Shown: piece by piece, positions 22,584 to 33,935 of the stretch | Numbering within the stretch: the stretch's first letter is position 1 | Layout: each line of letters begins with the position of its first letter | Notes under the pieces: generated by a model | What the model saw: only the letters and a program-made list of their open reading frames with translations | What the model was told of the DNA's origin: nothing | Database searches by the model: none | Program-made: the position numbers and the translations under genes | NCBI GenBank assembly: GCA_036927565.1 | Contig: JAYESD010000001.1 | Coordinates: 266,363,560-266,427,559, forward strand | From: Tuctoria greenei | Taxonomy: Eukaryota; Streptophyta; Magnoliopsida; Poales; Poaceae | DNA length: 64,000 nt | Direction of reading: 5' to 3'

Positions 22584-24145
22584 TTGCAACAGAAGCCCAG
22601 GAAACAGTCCATCGAGCGGCAGAACTTCATCCGTGAAGAAATCAAGAAGCTGCTCGATGCTGGTTTCATCCGGGAGGTCCACCACCCACGGTGGTTGGCC
22701 AACCCTGTAGTCGGCCCCAAGGCTGGCGGGAAACTCCGGATGGGCATCGACTACACCAACCTCAATAAGGCATGCACAAAGGATACATTCCCTCTTCCTA
22801 GGATAGATCAAATAGTAGACTCAACATCAGGTTGTGATCTTCTGTGTTTCCTAGATGCATATTCTAGTTTCCACCAAATACCAATGTCTAGGGAAGATGA
22901 AGAACACACTGCTTTCATAACAGTAGACGGCATGTATTGTTATGTCTCCATGCCTTATGGACTTAAGAATGCTCTCCCCACCTTTGTACGTGCAATGCAT
23001 AAGACATTTGGGGACCTCATTAGAGATCTGGTAGAGGTGTATGTCGATGACATCGCGGTAAAGATTAGATCCCACACATCCCTATTAGACAACCTAGCCC
23101 AAGTCTTCAGCAAGCTGCGCACGACACGCACGATGCTGAACCCCGACAAGTGCGTCTTTGGGGTTTCTGCAGGGAAGCTCCTTGGTTTCTTGGTCTCACA
23201 CCGAGGAATCAAAGCTAACCCAGAGAAGATTAAGGCAATAGAACAGATGCGGCCGCCGGCCCACATCAAGGACGTGCAGAAGCTTGCAGGGTGTTTGGCA
23301 GCCCTCAGCCGGTTCATCTCAAGACTGGCTGAGCGAGCGCTGTCCTTCTTCAAGATTCTACGGAAGTCGGGTCCCTTTGTGTGGATTGAGGAAGCAGAAG
23401 CGGCGTTCCAGGAGCTCAAGAAGCACCTGACGACGCTACCCATCATGGTGGCACCTGACAACGGAGGTGGTCAACATGGTCTTGGTTGCAAAGCGGTTGG
23501 AGCTACTGCCCCATCAAGCACCCGAGGGAGCCCCAGAGGAGGAAGCTGAACCTCAGGGCCTGGATCCAGCAGAGGACCCCCTTGCTGTGTGCTCCAGTGA
23601 CCAAGTGCCCACCGGGTCCCAGCCCCTAGAGGCCCGATTGGATCCTGGGGGCCACATTCCCCAGGATACAGACGCATTGCAAGGAGCTTAGGAACCCCCA
23701 GGGAGGGTTCGTACCTCCCAACGGTCGGTCTACTACATCAGTGAGGTTCTCCATGAAGCAAAAACAAGATATCTGGAGGTACACAAACTGTTGTATGCAG
23801 TGCTCAGAGCGTCGAGGAAGCTCCGACATTACTTCTAGGCTCACCGGGTTTCAGTGGTCACCTCCTTCCCACTAAAGACCGTACTCCACAGACCCAACTC
23901 AACTGGCAATGTCGCCAAGTGGGCAGCAGAGCTGGCGGAGTTCAAGCTAGAGTTCTTACCTCGACACGCAGTCAAGAGCCAAGCACTGACAAACTTCTTG
24001 GCAGAATGGACTCCATCGCCAAGCAACCCAGGGGGCCCGGACGGTGGAGAGACGGTGCTCAAGGCTCCAGTTTTCTCCGAAACCCCTTGGACACTCTACT
24101 TCGACGGCTCCTCGCAGAAGCAGGGGGTCGGGGCCGGTGTTCGGT
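22584..24145 (+). pseudogene. Reverse transcriptase-RNase H of nested Tat element, truncated
   Basis: Reverse transcriptase occupies about 22620-23260 with KLRMGIDYTNLNKAC, FLDAYSSFHQI and the active site YVDDIAV. A frameshift near 23462 moves the RNase H tether to another frame, which has stops at 23689 and 23836. A second, archaeal-type RNase H begins (TPWTLYFDGSSQKQGVGAG, ~24088-24145) and is cut off. No integrase motifs follow, so the rest of pol has been deleted. Confidence 0.8.
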
Positions 24146-25876
24146 GCGGAGTAGCCGGTGGATGCGGAGTCGTTGGCGGGCGCGGCACCAGTCGCAAGCG
24201 CACGCTGTGGACCCTCAGCAACTGCTGCGAAGGCCCGGGGCACCTCAACGGTGGCAGTCCGGTGCGCCCGAGTAGGGTCCGAGGCCGCAGAGGAGCCTTG
24301 TGAGCCAGCTGGAGCAACATGCCGCGGTGGCACTGGCGAAGAAGGAGTAGCCGCGGTGGCGCTGAAAACAGACAAACCCGAATCATAAGGATGTTACAGG
24401 GTAAGCACACGGCAAATAATATCCAAGATGAAATATATGCAGACTTACCGGGAGACATTGAAGTTCCACCGCTTCCCAAAAGGGTTGGGGTGGGGGGTTC
24501 GGACCCCCTGAACCCGCGGTGGGGGCCGTTGCTTGAGCCGGGGGCCCCTGAAATGGAGGAGTTGGCAGCACCCCCGAAGTATGGCGCTCCTCCGAATGGC
24601 GGGGGAACGCTGGGGTCCCATCCGCGTTGAGGATCCTCCCCCTCTTGCACGTCAAGGATTCGGGTGGCAAAGTGTCGCCACAGGCATCCCGACGAGGGGC
24701 GAAGGAGACTAACGGTGGCGAACGGGCGCGCTTCTTTGGGGTCGGGTCCGACATCGGCACAGGTGCTTTCCCTTTCCCCATATCAGCAGAGGTGCCGACA
24801 CCTCCCTGCTGATGGTGCTGGAACCTACGTGAGGGGTCATCACTCGGAGGATCTTCGTCGCTTGAGGGATCTTCGCCTCCCTCAGCGCCGTCGGCAATGT
24901 TGACCCCCTCAACATCGTCGACAATCTCGACCCCCCGGAATGGGTCTCCAATCTGGCGCTGCGCCAGCCCGGACTCGTCGAGCGTCGGCATCGCCTTCAG
25001 CAGCCGCCTCTTCAACTCGGAGTTTGAGCATAGGGGGCGGCAGGCTGCCGGAAGGGCCAGTCCCTCAGGGGAAATGTCATTGTTGTAGACCCGGGCCAGC
25101 ATATCGTGGAGCAGCTGCTCGTCCGGGTTGGAGTCAGAGCCGGTCTCAAGCCGGGTGCAGTCCATCGGGCCAGTGTACATCCATGTCGGGCGGACGCGGT
25201 GCTGGAGCGGAGCCATGCGTCGGGACATGAAGTCCCTCAACACCATCGCAGACGTCAGCCCGTGGTCGGCCCGCATCTGGATCCTCTCCAACACCGGGTC
25301 GAACGCCTTCTCCAGCTCTGGGCGTTCCTCCCAGAATGACCGCTCGGAGTAGGGGCTCCAGGTGGGTAGGCACATCCGGTCGTGAGCCTCAACCTTGATG
25401 ATCATCCAATCTTTGCGCCATTGCTCCCATCGAGCAGAGCTGAAGGAAGCAATGTACCTAGAGGGGACCTTGGCTCGGCGCTGGAAGTAGTAGGCGCCAA
25501 GCTGATCCTTCGAGCTTTTGCTGGTGGCCCTCAGTATAAAGAAGTACTTGAAGAGCTTCACCGATGGCATCACCCCCACGAACATCTCACAGAGGTGAGC
25601 AAAGACCGCCAGCAAGGCGATCGAGTTCGGCGGGAGGTGGTGGAGTTGGAGGCTGAAGGTCTCCAGAAGCATTACCAGGAAGGCAGATGCTGGTGGAATG
25701 AAGTCGACCAGCACGTACGACGAGAACATCACCATTTCCCCGTCGGTGAGGTTCAGTGGGAGCTCCCCGTGACGGAGCCACTTCTCTTGCTCAGGGGCTC
25801 GCTAGCCGAGAAGCCGACGCACGGGGGCCAGATCGACAGGCCTGGACAGCCGGGACCTGGGCAAGATGCTCGCCAT
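24146..25876 (-). pseudogene. Antisense accessory ORF of Tat element (Transposase_28-like), with possible intron
   Basis: Read against gag-pol. An ATG at 25874-25876 opens the frame; a TAG near 25803 interrupts it, and a 450-codon frame (24383-25735) follows. The N-terminal half (FFILRATSKSSKDQLGAYYF, MCLPTWSPYSERSFWEE, MVLRDFMSRRMAPLQHR) resembles the 'putative gypsy type transposon' (Transposase_28) family of grasses; function unknown. The second half is acidic and proline-rich. Near-consensus splice signals on the minus strand (GTAAGTCT at 24448, TGTTTTCAG at 24362) suggest an 87-bp intron, though the frames on its two sides are not obviously in phase. The coiled-coil C-terminus seen at 4715-5481 is missing here. 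Confidence 0.65.
24362..24448 (-). other. Candidate intron in the antisense accessory ORF
   Basis: AT-rich 87 bases between GC-rich coding blocks, with a GTAAGT donor and a pyrimidine-rich TTTTCAG acceptor on the minus strand. The sharp base-composition change and both signals support it; no transcript evidence is available. Confidence 0.55.
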
Positions 25877-26423
25877 GAGGATTGACGGAAGAGGCTCTGG
25901 AAGGGGAAGTCGGGAGCTAGAGCGTGAGAACTAGGCTTGGGGCAAGAGGCACGAGCGCAAGGATGCAGAAGCGAAAGAAAGGACTCTTGGGGGGAAGGGT
26001 CTCTTTTTATTCACCTCTGCAAGCCAACAGACGCGGCGTGTGAATCGCCACAGCCTCAGCGGAAGAGCAACAGACCCGCATAGGCAATGACATGGGGGCC
26101 CGGGTCGCTCGGCAAGGAAGACGAGTCGGGTGTCCAACTATGCGGGAGGTAACTCGGCGGTTTCTGAAAAGGCAAAAGCAGCGGAAGTGCAGGAGCCATC
26201 TTGGGAACCGCCGCAGTTAAAGCACGATTGAAAGCAGAAGTCATGTCGCACGGCCCATGTCCCGCGCCTCCGCTTACCAGAAGGAGACGCGTAGCCACGA
26301 TGGCAGGGACATGACGCCCGGGGAACTGCCCCGAATTGGAATTGAAAGAGTTGCGCGAGAAGATAAAGAAGAAGACCCCACCTGCGGTATCGACGACTCT
26401 CTCGAGGTGGGCTCAGGGGCCAC

Positions 26424-27575
26424 TGTCGGTACCCCGCAGACCGGGTACCCCGGCGCACAAGGATAAAATGGCTAAGGACTCAGCTTTTACTTGAAGACAG
26501 AATTCGAGGCTGCCACATCGTGGATGGAAGGACCAGATTCTACCTTCCTGTCGGGGCGGGCTCCCAGACTGCCACGTGGCCAGCCGAACCGGACCCCCGC
26601 CTCCCCGCTGAGGCGGGCTCTAGGGCAGCCACGTGGCACACAGAACCAGACCCTCACCTCCCCGCTGAAGCAGGTTCCGGGGCTGCCACGTGGCCGGCGG
26701 AACCGGACCCTTGCCTCTCCGCTGAGGCGGGCTCCCGGCTTCCATGTAGCCATTGGAACCCTCGGGATCGGGCCTGTCTCCCCAATGAGGAGGGCTCCGG
26801 AACTACCACATGGCCCGCAGAGATGAGCCTCCGCCCTTCTGCTGAGGTGGGCTCTGGAGGCGCCACGTGACCCGTACAGTCGGGCGCTCAACTCCCCGCA
26901 GAGGCAGGCTCCGGTGCGACCATGTGGCGGACGGCCAACTCAATGCGGTAGGAGGCCGTAGTAAAGGAAAGAGTGCGCTGCTCAGAGTGGCATTAAGTAC
27001 GCGCGCCTTCCCCAGGCAAAGCGGAGTCGCACATGCGCAAGTCAAGGCTCGAGTGTCATGTCTTGTCCAAGTAGCCGGTACAGACCCACGACACAAGGAG
27101 AATGAGTAAGCCGCGAGGACAAGATGGACGGGACGTGCCCTGCTATCATCAACAACTATGTGTAGCCCTGGCGCACAACGCGGTGGGACGGCACATTGAA
27201 GCCCCTGACAAAGGGAAGTAGATAGCATTTAATCCTAGATCTTGTATAGGATTTGGCTCTCCCCGGGACCACCTGTCGGGGCCCGGGGCCCACCTTGTGA
27301 CTGTAGAGTCCTTGGACTATAAAAGGACTCGGCAGACGACCTTCAAAGAGGAGGGCATCAGACCGATTGAAACCCATACATGCTCAAGCAAGGCAATACA
27401 CATACACTCCCGTGGACGTAGGGTGTTACGCTCCAGCGGCCTGAACCACGTAAACCCTCTGTGTTCACCATCTCGCTGCGCTCAATCTCCTGGGACTAGC
27501 CCTCGTGAATCCAAAGAACCTCCGCGGGATGCTCTCTAAGCAGGTCCGGGGAAGTGTCATTTAAGACCTTTGACA
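26424..27575 (+). repeat. 3' LTR of nested Tat element
   Basis: 1152 bp, TGTCGGTACC...CTTTGACA, preceded by a purine-rich tract (AGGTGGGCTCAGGGGCC, 26406-26422). It holds about four copies of the 55-60-bp module with GCCACGTGGC, against fewer in the 5' LTR. TATA box at 27318-27324. Followed by GAAGG (27576-27580). Confidence 0.88.
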
Positions 27576-27660
27576 GAAGGGATGACTGGTGAGCGAAATT
27601 ACTTTTTATCTACCGCCGCAAACGTTCTACGCGTCTGTGGTAGGCGCCAGCGACACTTCG

Positions 27661-28008
27661 CCGAGCTCCAGCGCGCCCCCAGAGGGGCCACTGATGTCAC
27701 TTCTCCGAGCTCCGGCGTCCCCAAGCGGGTCGCCGACGTCGCTCCTGCGAGCTCCGGCGCCCCCCAAGGGGGCCGCTGACATCACTTCTCCGAGCTCTGG
27801 CGTCCCCAAGCGGGTCGCTGACGTCGCTCCTGCGAGATCCGGCGCCCCCCCAAGGGGGCCGCTGACATCACTTCTTCAAGCTCCGACGTCCCCAAGCGGG
27901 ACGCCGACGTCGCTCCTGGGAGCTCCGGCGCCCCCAAGTGGGCCGCTGATGTCACTTTTTCGAGCTATGACACCCCCCGAGGGGGCCCGCTGGTATCATT
28001 TTTACAGG
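27661..28008 (+). repeat. GC-rich tandem array, about 43-bp units
   Basis: About eight degenerate units alternating between two variants: GAGCTCCGGCGTCCCCAAG with GGGTCGCCGACGTCGC, and GAGCTCCGGCGCCCCCCAAG with GGGCCGCTGACATCAC. The array lies between the nested copy and the polypurine tract of the outer element. It has no spacers of unique sequence, so it is not CRISPR-like. Confidence 0.8.
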
Positions 28009-28068
28009 ACAAGATGAAGGCCCCACCCACGAGATCGTCATCTCTCTCGAGGTGGGCCCGGGGGCTAC

Positions 28069-29102
28069 TGTTGGTACCCCGTAGACCGGGTACCCCCGTG
28101 CACAAGGAGAAAACGGCTAAGGACTTGACCCCTACTTGGAGGTCGGATCCGAGACTGCCACGTCGTGGAGGGAAGGACCGGATCCTGCCTCCCCGCCGAG
28201 GCGGGCTCCAGGGCTGCCACGTGGCCGGCAGGACCGGACCCTCGCCTCCCCGCCGAGGCGGGCTCCGGGGCTGCCACGTAGCCATTGGAACCCCCGGGAC
28301 CAGGCCCATCTCCCCGCAGGGAAGGGATCCGGAACTGGCACGTGGCCCGTAGGGCTGAGCCTCCGCCCTTCCGCGGAGGTGGGCTCCGGAGGCGCCACGT
28401 GACGTGTACAGTTGGGCGCTCGACTCCCCGCAGAGGCAGGCTCCGGTGCGACCACGTGGCGGACATCCAACTCAATACGGTAGGAGGCCGCAGTAAAGGA
28501 AAGAGTGCGCTGCTCAGATATGCATTAAGTACGCGCGCCTTCCCCAAGCAAAGCGGAGTCGCGCATGCGCAAGTCAAGGCTCCAGTGTCCTGTCTTGTCC
28601 AAGTAGCCAGTACAGACCCACTGTGCAAGACGGACGAGTGAGCCACGGGGACAAGACGGGCGGGACATGCCCTGCCATCATCAACAACTATGTGTAGCCC
28701 TGGCGCACGACGCGCCAGGACGGCACATTGAAGCCCCTGACAAATGGAAGTAGATAGCATTTAATCATAGATCTTGTATAGGATTTGGCTCTCCCCGGGA
28801 CCACCTGTCGGGCCCTGGGGCCCACCTTGTGACCGCGGAGTCCTTGGAGTATAAAAGGACTCGGTAGGCGACCTTCACAGGGGATCGATAAATCAAAACT
28901 CATACACGCTCAAGCAAGGCAATACACAGACACTCCCGTGGACGTAGGGTGTTACGCTCCGGCGGCCCGAACCACATAAACCCTCTGTGTTCATCATCTC
29001 GTTGCGTTGAATCTCCTGGAACTAGCCCTCGTGAATCCAAAGAACTTTTGCGGACTGCTCTCTAAGCAGGTCTGGGGGAAGTGTTGTTTAAGACCTTCGA
29101 CA
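28069..29102 (+). repeat. Right LTR of outer Tat element
   Basis: 1034 bp, TGTTGGTACC...CCTTCGACA, preceded by the purine tract AGGTGGGCCCGGGGGC. It contains several CACGTGG/CACGTG motifs (for example about 28218, 28338, 28396 and 28453) and a TATA box at 28850-28856. The GCGGC duplication follows at 29103. Confidence 0.88.
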
Positions 29103-29107
29103 GCGGC

Positions 29108-29689
29108 ATTCAGGCAAGTGAGCCATTCAACAACATGAAAACCCAGAGGAATTAACAATGCGACTAAAGTTGTACATGAATTAGTCAATCTAAAAATTCT
29201 TGAGAATCGCACAACTTTGTTATAGACAAGAAAGAGAAAAATAAAAAATATTGAGCTTGTACAAAGTAAATGCACGTGGAGTCTGTTTTCACACAAATAT
29301 GTCTTTCATTATAGGTTCGTGGTACAGGGGAAACAAGTACACCATTAGGTTACGGAACTAGGCTAAGTGTGTTTTGTTTCTTGTTTGACCCAAGGTAGCT
29401 AGCTACACTTTTAGTTCTGAGACTGTGACAAGTGTTGCCTGAACTCTGCGGACCTTCCGAGGAAGGTCCGGCTGTTCTCCCGGAGGAGCTACCCGACTCT
29501 ATACAATGACTCTATAACATACACCACGTGTAACTACAGACTCACCTCCGTGATATTAAGCATAAAACTTACGGAGGTGCTCAATGTTCCAAGGATTAGG
29601 GATAGGTGTCCCATCCTTGGTTGCCAAGCGAACGCATCCTAGACGGGGTACTTTAATCACTCGGAAGGGTCCTTCCCAGCCGGGGGAGA
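29108..29689 (-). other. Non-coding 3' internal stretch of the Tat element
   Basis: AT-rich sequence (29108-29400) followed by a GC-richer part with a purine-tract-like GGACCTTCCGAGGAAGGTCC palindrome at 29450-29469. No gene is recognised. Confidence 0.5.
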
Positions 29690-30766
29690 GTTTGTTTAAC
29701 CCTTCCCTGGACTGTATTCTCCATAGCACCAGATCGCCTTCCTCGAGCTGTCGGCTGTGAACATGCCTTTGGTGATAGTGCTGGAGAGCTTGGCGGTATC
29801 GGGCATTCTGAACAGCTGCTCGGCACCTTCCCTCTTCAAGGAGGTCAAGGTCTTCACGCCGGAGCTGGTCCTGCGCGGCATCATCGAAGGTCCGGACCCA
29901 GAGCGACCCAAGGTGATTTCTAGAGGAAGGACTGCTTCAGCTCCATACACCAGGAAGAAGGGTTTCTCTCCAGTTGACCAGTTTGGAGTTGTCCTTTTGG
30001 CCCATAGAGTGGGCGGAAGCTCTTCAATCCAGTTGGCTCCATGTTTTTTCAGATGCTCATATGTGTGTGTCTTGAGTCCTTTTAGGATTTCTGTATTTGC
30101 TCTCTCGGCTTAGCCATTGCTTGCCGGGTGAGCTACAAAAGCGTAGCTGACTTGAATGCCGAGGTCTTTGCAATATCCTTGGAATGTGGAGCTTGTGAAT
30201 TGGGTCCCATTATCGGTTATGATTTTGTTTGGGACTCCAAATCTGCATACGATGGACTATAAGAAGTTGATGGTTGATTGCTTGTTTATTGTCACAACCG
30301 GAGTTGCTTCCAACCATTTGGTGAATTTGTCAATGGCGACATACATGAACTTGTAACCTCCGACGGCTCTTGGGAAAGGTCCCAAGATATCCATCCCCCA
30401 CACAGCAAAAGGCCATGTAGGAGGTATCATTTGTAGAGGCTGGGCCAGTGTGTGAATTTGTTTTGCATGAAACTGGCATGCTTCACATCTCTTCACCATC
30501 TCAGTTGCATCTTGGAGCGCTGTAGGCCAGTAAAAGCCATGTCGAAAGGCTTTACCGACCAGCGTGCGGGAAGACGTGTGGTTCCCACACTCGCCTCCAT
30601 GGATTTCTGCGAGGATCTCGCAACCTTCTTCCTTTGTAATGCACCGCATTAGGACGCCGTTAGTACCGCGCCGGTAGAGATCCCCTTCTACCAGTGTGTA
30701 TCTTTTAGCCAATCTGACTATCCGGTCAGCGGATACATTATCTTCAGGAAGGAAGTTGTCTTTCAA
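29690..30766 (-). pseudogene. Integrase of minus-strand Tat element, broken
   Basis: The N-terminal zinc region is present (HGGECGNHTSSRTL, then CEACQFHAKQ), followed by the first catalytic aspartate context (VWGMDILGPFP). A stop at 30257 ends the first frame; core and C-terminal integrase sequence continues in other frames to 29690, including the typical VYGAEAVLPLEITLG. The stops and frameshifts make it non-functional. Confidence 0.75.
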
Positions 30767-30869
30767 GTAGCTTTGGATCTCCGAGATCCATGCATCGGAG
30801 CTAGCTTGAGCATTTGAGTCTTGCGTGTTGGGTTGCTCGAAGCTTCCGGCAGCACCTACAACCCTTGAT

Positions 30870-32960
30870 GGCTACCATGGTAACAGGGTCATCGGGACTG
30901 CCATCTTTGAGGTGCTGGTCTTGCCCCCTTCGCTCAGTTCAGCGGGTTGAGCCATCGGTTTAGACAACCTCCGGACAAATGTTCCGTCGGGAGCCGGAGC
31001 TCCGGTTGACGCCTTCGTCGAGAGTTCGTCAGCTTCAGCGTTGTGGAGACGCTGTACATGATGGAGGTCCAGGACTTCGAAGTCCTTCTGGAGCCTCTGG
31101 ACTTCAAGGAGATAAGCAGCTAGTTGGGCATTGTTGCAGGAGCATTCACCCTTCACCTGTTTAATGATGAGCTACGAATCTCCCTTGACCAACAGCTGCT
31201 TGACACCATATGATAGTGCCACCTTTAGTCTGTAAATGAGTGCTTCATATTCCGCCATGTTATTGGTCGCCTTGAAGTCAAGGTGCACCATGTATTTAAC
31301 CTTCTCCCCGGTCGGAGCGAGGAGGAGGACTCCAGCTTCGGCCCCCTGCTTCTGCATGGAGCCATTGAAGTAGAGAGTCCAGTGAGGCTCGGTGAAGACC
31401 GGAGCCTTGAGTTCCAGCTTCTGCTCACTGGGGCCCCCAAGGTTTGATGGAGAGGGGGTTCATTCCGCCACAAAGTCCGCCGATACTTGACTTTTGATTG
31501 CTTGTCTTGGGGCGAATTCAAGGTCAAACTCGTCCAATTCCGCTGCCCACTTTGCAATGTTCCTAGTGGAGTTGGGATTATGCAAAATAGCTCGCAGTGG
31601 ATATGAAGTCACCACTGAGATCTTGTGAGCTTGGAAATAGTGTCAGAGCTTTCGGGAAGCAATAAGAACTGCGTATAGCAGTTTATGTACTTATAGGTAC
31701 CGAGTTTTGGCATCGTGGAGTACTTCACTGATGAAGTACACTGGGCGTTGGACTGTTCGAACCCTCCCGGTGGGGCCCCGTAGCTTCCTCCTCATCGACC
31801 CGGACCCTCCCGGAGGGGTCCGGACCTTCTTCAGGGATCGTTAGGTCCTTGTTAGAGGAACTTGAAGCTTCTTCAGGAGTGACCTGGACCCTCCCAGGGG
31901 GGTCTGGCTCTTCTTGCTCAACAAGAGTAACTCCTTGTTGACTCAAGTCTCGGAGCTGGGACCCAGACTCGCCTTCAGGAACCTCCTGACTCTCCCGGAG
32001 GGGTCTGGATTCCTGACCTTGTAGCGGTTCTGGTCTCTCCACAACCAGGACCATGCTGACAACCTCGTCAGTTGCCGAAATATAAAGCAGTAGAGGCTCA
32101 CCAGGGTTCTGAGCTACCAATATTGGTAGAGTGTTGAGGAGCTGCTTCAGCTCCTGAAACGCCTTTTCTGCTTCTTCGGACCATTGGAATGGTCCAAACT
32201 TCCTCAATAGCTTGAAGAAAGGTAGTGCCCGTTCCGCCAGTCTTGAGATGAACCGGCTGAGGGCAGCTAGACATCCAGTCAGCTTCTGGATGTCCTTAAT
32301 GTGGGTTGGAGGCCGCATATCTTCAATGGCTTTAATCTTCGCCGGATTTGCCTCTATGCCTCGGTGGTTTACCAGGAAACCAAGAAGCTTTCCGGAGCTA
32401 ACCCCGAAGACACACTTGTCCGGGTTCAGCTTCGTGCAAGTGACTCGCAACTTGTCGAAGACAGCTTGCAAGGTGTCAAGAAGTGACTCCTTGTCCTTAA
32501 TCTTTATGACAATGTCATCGACATACACTTCCACTACGTCTTTGATGAGCTCTCCAAAGGTTTTGTACATAGCACATACAAATGTTGAAGCTGCATTCTT
32601 GAGACCAAATGGCATGGCAGTATAACAATACAACCCATCTACTAAGATGAAAGAAGTATGCTCTTCATCCTCCCTAAACATTCTGATTTGATGGTACCCA
32701 GAATATGCGTCTAGGAAACATAGTAATTCACACCCGGAGGTGGAATCTACTATCTGATATATTCTAGGTAGTGGGAAAGGATCTTTTGGACATGCCTTAT
32801 TCAATGTTGTGTAGTCGATACACATCCGAAGCTTCCCTCCGGCCTTGGGTACAACGACTGGGTTTGCCAGCCATTTTGGGTGGAAGACTTCTCGAATGAA
32901 TCCAGCTTTGAGCAACTTCTTCACTTCTTGTCGTATGAAGTTCCGTCGCTCTACTGATTC
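30870..32960 (-). pseudogene. Reverse transcriptase and dual RNase H of minus-strand Tat element
   Basis: The frame 31725-32924 holds reverse transcriptase with KLRMCIDYTTLNKACPKD, FLDAYSGYHQI and YVDDIVIKI, then a long acidic linker rich in repeated P-x-G-R-V segments that is unusual for the region. The archaeal-type RNase H follows (FKATNNMAEYEALIYRL, LLVKGDS, 31172-31357) with a stop before its last part (30872-31156). The reverse transcriptase core looks intact; the downstream part is interrupted. Confidence 0.8.
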
Positions 32961-33114
32961 TGAGTCTTCTGGTGTACAGGCCGAGCGTCGGGATAGATCT
33001 TCAGATTATGGTCGATCACTTCCCTAGGGATCCCAGGCATTTGTGACGGTTTCCAGGCAAACACGTTGACGTTAGCCCAGAGGAAAGTGATGAGCACGAG
33101 TTCCTATTTGTCAT

Positions 33115-33882
33115 TCATACCTCCTGATATACGAGTGGTCTGAGCGGCGTCAAAACCGATTTGGACGACTTTGACGGGAATGTCGGTGTCGCCGCTTGGT
33201 TGCACACGAGGTGCGGAGGTTGACCTCGATGACGAATGCTCGGTGGTTTCAAAGCTTGCTCCCTTCCAGATTCTTCTTCTTGCGCTTTGGCAAGCGCGTG
33301 AAGTTCTTCCAAAGTTGTCACTCCGACGGTGCGATCTCCACGGATCCGGAGAACACCAGCTCGTGTTGGCATCTTCAACACCAAGTAGCCATAATGAGCA
33401 GCGGCCATGAACTTGTATAAGGTTGTCCTGCCTAGAATGGCGTTGAAGGATAAGTTGATCAAAGCAACGTCAAAGACCAACTTCTCAGTGCGATAGTTCT
33501 CCCGAGTCCCAAAGGTTACGGGGAGCGTAATGGCACCAAGTGGGGTTATGGCCCCGGACCTACTTTGGAGAAAGGTCAGGAGGGGCGGAGGTCCGAAGGT
33601 CGGAGCTGAAGCTTGACGAAAGCTTTGAAGCTTATGAGGTTCAGCCCCGAACCTCCGTCTACCATTACGTGGTGGAGTTGGACGTTGTTGATGGTCGGAG
33701 ATACCATCAATGGGAATTGACCAGCTCCGATCATATTCCGAGAGCAATCTGACGCGTCGAAAGTGATGACAGTATTCATCCACTTCCGGTGCGGCTCCGC
33801 CCTGGCGGTGGGAGCCACCGAAGCCATGTCCCACCGCATGGTCTTGAGGACACGGCGGAAGTGATGTCCCATGAACCACCAA
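33115..33882 (-). pseudogene. Protease region of minus-strand Tat element, frameshifted
   Basis: Two overlapping frames share the domain. One carries MVDGGSGLNLISFKAF (33576-33872 frame), the catalytic DGG/DSG-type loop; the other (33115-33882) carries the downstream FNAILGRTTLYKFMAAAHYG. A frameshift lies between them. Confidence 0.7.
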
Positions 33883-33935
33883 AAATGGTGTTCATGGTTT
33901 TCCGACGTTCATTGTCGGAGACGTCAGAGTCGTCG

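Larger units (their letters stand above)
18790..27575 (+). mobile_element. Coding but decayed Tat-family element nested in its own relative, TSD GAAGG
   Basis: LTRs at 18790-19830 and 26424-27575, flanked by GAAGG at 18785-18789 and 27576-27580. It contains primer site, gag, protease, reverse transcriptase, RNase H and the start of an archaeal-type second RNase H, which places it in the Tat lineage. It also has an antisense accessory ORF. Integrase is absent: the sequence jumps from the second RNase H into accessory ORF exon 2 near 24146. The left LTR starts TATCGG where the others start TGTCGG or TGTTGG, a likely point mutation. Confidence 0.88.
6269..29102 (+). mobile_element. Non-autonomous Tat-family LTR element (outer), TSD GCGGC
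   Basis: Bounded by 5-bp duplications GCGGC at 6264-6268 and 29103-29107. Its own sequence is 6269-6558, 17097-17839 (left LTR), 17840-18789 and 27581-28068 (internal) and 28069-29102 (right LTR); the rest is two nested elements. The internal region is only about 1.4 kb. It has the primer-site-like sequence after the left LTR, a relic of a gag start (ATG at 17892), a degenerate 450-bp duplication, a GC-rich tandem array and a polypurine tract. No gag-pol remains, so it must have moved with enzymes from a relative such as the coding copy nested in it. Confidence 0.85.

Noticed and set aside
27661..28008. CRISPR-like array
   Set aside because: No unique spacers, plant context, continuous tandem units.
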